Position numbers and translations under genes: made by a program | Origin: SYFY01 sp041752315 | GTDB taxonomy: Bacteria > Pseudomonadota > Gammaproteobacteria > Pseudomonadales > Azotimanducaceae | NCBI GenBank assembly: GCA_041752315.1 | Contig: JBGSHJ010000057.1 | Span: forward strand, 1 to 64,000 | Length of the DNA stretch: 64,000 nt | Direction: 5' to 3' | Part shown: positions 61,687-64,000 of the stretch, one piece after another | How positions within the stretch are numbered: position 1 is the stretch's first letter | Layout of the letters: every line of letters begins with the position of its first letter | The notes under the pieces: generated by a model | Database searches by the model: none | Told to the model about the DNA's origin: nothing | Seen by the model: only the letters and a program-made list of their open reading frames with translations

Positions 61687-63297
61687 ATGATCAGAAAGAG
61701 AATCCGCAAGTACGATGATCCGATCCGTCACGCAGGTCACCGGGTACCCCGCACCCGACGGGAATTCCTGGCTCAGGGATTCATCATGGGCGGTGGAGCA
61801 ATGCTCGGCAGTTCCCTCATCACGCTGAATGGTCGTGCCCATGCGGCGCTCTCGCCGGATCTCGCCGGACTCGTCCAGCAATGTGGTATCGCAACACAAG
61901 GTGCCGGCAAGATCCCCTTCATCTGTTTCGATCTGGCAGGTGGCAGCAATCAGGCGGGATCCAACGTACTCGTCGGACAGCGAGGTGGACAACTCGACTT
62001 CCTGAGTACTGAAGGGTACGAGCGACAGGGCCTGCCCGGTGATATGGTGCCCCCGATAGTCAATCCGCAATCCCAGACCAACGACTTCATCGACCAGCAA
62101 CTTGGGCTCGCATTTCACTCGGACAGCGCATTCCTGCGTGGGATGCTGACCCGGATCACACCCGCCACTGCGGCCAACATCTCCGGTGCCGTGATCCCTG
62201 CCCGCTCGGAGAACGATACCGGCAACAATCCGCACAACCCCATGTATGGTATCGCCCGTGCAGGTGCCGATGGTTCCCTCCTCACGCTGATCGGATCCGA
62301 AAACACCGATTCCGGCGGTAACTCCATGGCTCCACAGTCGATGATCGATCTCACGATCAGGCCAACCAAGGTGGATCGACCCAGCGACGTGACCGGGCTT
62401 GTCGACGTGGGCGATCTCACCACGGTCCTGTCACAACAGGACGCGGTAGCCGTCATGGAGTCGATCTATCGCATCAGCGACCGCAAGATGGGTGCCATTG
62501 ATACCGATGGCAATCTGATCACGGCCGACGATGTACTGAAGGATCTGGTGCGGTGCGGTTATCTCAAGAGCGCAGACCTGGCGGATCGTTTTGGCAACCC
62601 CTCAACGCTCGACCCGGCAGGTGATCCCGAGATCGTCGGCGCGGCAGGCATCTTTACTGCTGCCGAGTTTCTTGCGAACAACCAGTCCGGTGGAGAATTC
62701 CGCAAGACCGCATCGGTGATGAAGATGGTCATCAACGGGTTTGCCGGAGCCGGGACCATCGAGATGGGTGGGTACGACTACCATGGCGGGCGCCGCGCAG
62801 AAGGCGAAGTGAAGGACTTTCGCGCTGGCCAGTGCATGGGTGCCTGCCTGCAATACGCCGCCATCCGTGGTGTGCCGCTCATGCTGTATCTGACTTCGGA
62901 CGGATCGCTGTCCGCGAACGGAGTCATCGACAACAGCGTCGATGGCCGCGGCAAAGGCGAATGGACCAGTGACAACCAGCAGACAGCCGCGCCTTTTTTC
63001 CTGGTCTACAACCCGGGTGGAAGACCACAGTTGCTGGGTGGTACTCCTGCTGAACAGGCAATGCATCAACAACTCGGCTACATGCGCGCCGACGGCTCCG
63101 TCGAGACATCGGGAACACCGGCCGCCAACGCAGTGAACCTGCTGGCAGAAACGATCGTGCTCAACTATCTGGCCTTGCACGGCCAGCAAGGTCAACTGGC
63201 AACCGTACTGGGCAGCTCAGGATTACCCGTGAACCTGTGGGACAGCCTCACCGCATTCCAGCCCATCGTGAACGGCACGATCACCAATCCGGTCTGA
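61687..63297 (+). CDS. Tat-exported DUF1501-like protein
   Basis: This 536-aa protein has a twin-arginine signal (RTRREFLAQGFIMGGGAM) and a mature part like DUF1501 (sulfatase/alkaline-phosphatase-fold) proteins (ICFDLAGGSNQAGSN; MEMGGYDYHGG-like segment as IEMGGYDYHGGRRAE). It is 23 bases after the LamG lipoprotein with GGAG before the ATG at 61687. DUF1501 partners of PSD/cytochrome proteins are common in planctomycete-type clusters but their reaction is unknown. Automated pipelines sometimes call such proteins GspF, which this is not. Confidence 0.75.
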   Translation: MIRKRIRKYDDPIRHAGHRVPRTRREFLAQGFIMGGGAMLGSSLITLNGRAHAALSPDLAGLVQQCGIATQGAGKIPFICFDLAGGSNQAGSNVLVGQRGGQLDFLSTEGYERQGLPGDMVPPIVNPQSQTNDFIDQQLGLAFHSDSAFLRGMLTRITPATAANISGAVIPARSENDTGNNPHNPMYGIARAGADGSLLTLIGSENTDSGGNSMAPQSMIDLTIRPTKVDRPSDVTGLVDVGDLTTVLSQQDAVAVMESIYRISDRKMGAIDTDGNLITADDVLKDLVRCGYLKSADLADRFGNPSTLDPAGDPEIVGAAGIFTAAEFLANNQSGGEFRKTASVMKMVINGFAGAGTIEMGGYDYHGGRRAEGEVKDFRAGQCMGACLQYAAIRGVPLMLYLTSDGSLSANGVIDNSVDGRGKGEWTSDNQQTAAPFFLVYNPGGRPQLLGGTPAEQAMHQQLGYMRADGSVETSGTPAANAVNLLAETIVLNYLALHGQQGQLATVLGSSGLPVNLWDSLTAFQPIVNGTITNPV

Positions 63298-63323
63298 CCT
63301 GATCTGATCATGGACACGGCGAC

Positions 63324-63343
63324 CACGCCCGGTTGCGGGCGTG
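63324..63343 (+). terminator. Hairpin between convergent DUF1501 and PhzF genes
   Basis: CACGCCCG (63324-63331) pairs with CGGGCGTG (63336-63343) around GTTG. It lies 27 bp after the DUF1501 stop and 43 bp before the PhzF stop, in a convergent gap. There is no T-run, so it may act as a bidirectional, weak terminator. Confidence 0.6.
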
Positions 63344-63386
63344 TGTCGTCCTGTTCGGACGCTACAGGCGGGTCAATCGGTTCGGC

Positions 63387-64000
63387 TCAGGGGCTGATCA
63401 GCAACTCACCCCGGGTCACAATCACGGCCTGGCTGCGAATCAGCAGTCCATGGCTTGTCAACTCCAGATCCATGGACCCGGAGCGCGCCGACGATTGGAA
63501 CGATCGCATCGTTTGTCGGTTCAATCGGGCGGACCAGTACGGCGCCAGAAACGTGTGTGTTCCACCCGTGACCGGGTCTTCGTTGGTACCGCTCCACGGC
63601 CAGAAGTAGCGCGAATGAAAGTCGAAGCCATCATCGGCAGGTGCAGTCACCAGTACTCCGTTGATCGATTCGTGCGATTGCAACAGCGCGGCAAAGTCCG
63701 GCGTGAGTGCGGCCAGTTCATGCGGGCTCTGGATCTCGATCAGCAGGATTCTGGTCTCGTCGTTGTAGACGGCGTTGACAATCGTGCGAAGACCCAGCGC
63801 ATCGAGCAATGGCTGCGGTGCCGCTGCCGGTGTCGTTGAGTAGATCGGGAACTGCATTTCAACCCAATCCGGCGAGACCTGGACAGGCAGGGGAATGCCA
63901 TGCCCGGTGGTAAACAGGATTTGGGTACACCCGGTATCGGCATGGATCACACGTGCTGCGGCGAGTGTGGCATGACCGCACAGCGGGATTTCCATCTTTG
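63387..64000 (-). CDS. PhzF-family isomerase-like protein (5' end outside window)
   Basis: The minus-strand frame runs open through the right edge, so the N-terminus lies outside the window. The visible part has the PhzF signatures MEIPLCGHATLAAARV and DPVTGGTHTFLAPYW (usually DPVTGSAH...LAPYW), with a C-terminal half of normal length. PhzF relatives isomerise small substrates, as in phenazine biosynthesis, but most homologues outside phenazine clusters have unknown reactions. No other phenazine gene is nearby. Confidence 0.88.
   Translation of the reverse strand, partial: KMEIPLCGHATLAAARVIHADTGCTQILFTTGHGIPLPVQVSPDWVEMQFPIYSTTPAAAPQPLLDALGLRTIVNAVYNDETRILLIEIQSPHELAALTPDFAALLQSHESINGVLVTAPADDGFDFHSRYFWPWSGTNEDPVTGGTHTFLAPYWSARLNRQTMRSFQSSARSGSMDLELTSHGLLIRSQAVIVTRGELLISP

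Noticed and set aside
1..64000. tRNA, rRNA or riboswitch genes
   Set aside because: I scanned the intergenic stretches for tRNA arms and conserved leader structures by eye and found none I could support.

Overview
The window looks like chromosomal DNA of an aerobic, heterotrophic, Gram-negative bacterium, most likely a gammaproteobacterium. The evidence is an RlmJ-type rRNA methyltransferase, a class I fumarase, a class III PHA synthase, a TonB-dependent receptor, several outer-membrane beta-barrels, Tat- and Lpp-type signals, and a cytochrome P450 beside SDR and acyl-CoA dehydrogenase genes. No tRNA, rRNA or CRISPR array was recognised. Coding density is high, and many neighbours overlap by 1-4 bases, so operons are easy to read.

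Region by region: (1) 1-13 kb: a left-truncated HTH-type gene; korAB (2-oxoacid:ferredoxin oxidoreductase); rlmJ; a minus-strand operon of OmpA/BON lipoprotein, coiled-coil HhH protein, cytochrome P450 and SDR; a Gfo/Idh oxidoreductase; an acyl-CoA dehydrogenase; and a lipase gene broken by one frameshift. (2) 13-15 kb: a REP-associated tyrosine transposase (RAYT) beside exact 30-bp tandem repeats. (3) 14.8-29.5 kb: two divergent gene blocks that look like a purine nucleoside scavenging island. The minus-strand block encodes an NCS2 purine permease, two exported 'NUP' phosphorylase-fold proteins, a secreted adenosine deaminase and a TonB receptor with an EF-hand loop. The plus-strand block encodes a PhyH dioxygenase, an NMT1/THI5-type ABC importer, a TauD-type dioxygenase and an exported MTAN-like nucleosidase. 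(4) 29.6-38.6 kb: a doubly broken SGNH hydrolase pseudogene; a DUF2161 nuclease-like gene; an operon of fumarase, Tat-exported split-barrel protein, HODM-like haem N-demethylase, MlrC/M81 peptidase and SDR; and a divergent M19 dipeptidase. (5) 38.6-52 kb: a large SNF2 helicase, a metallophosphatase, a membrane protein, an LLM oxidoreductase, an SDR, a short PhaE-like protein with PhaC, a GNAT acetyltransferase, gltX and a DUF853/HerA-like ATPase. (6) 52-63.3 kb: an envelope redox cluster. Its minus-strand genes are DUF3570, DUF4266, two small beta-barrels and a hydrazine-synthase-alpha-like dihaem lipoprotein. Its plus-strand genes are a PSD-type cytochrome, a LamG dihaem lipoprotein and a DUF1501-like Tat protein. 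A right-truncated PhzF-family gene closes the window.

The strongest candidate for an undescribed system is the purine island. Its parts form a plausible order: TonB uptake of nucleosides, periplasmic deamination of adenosine to inosine, periplasmic removal of ribose by phosphorylase-fold enzymes, import of the base by the NCS2 and/or ABC transporter, and 2-oxoglutarate-dependent oxidation. All three exported phosphorylase-fold proteins carry Asn where adenine-type enzymes carry the catalytic Asp, which would suit 6-oxopurine substrates. The envelope haem/LamG/DUF1501 cluster is the second candidate; its substrate cannot be read from the sequence.
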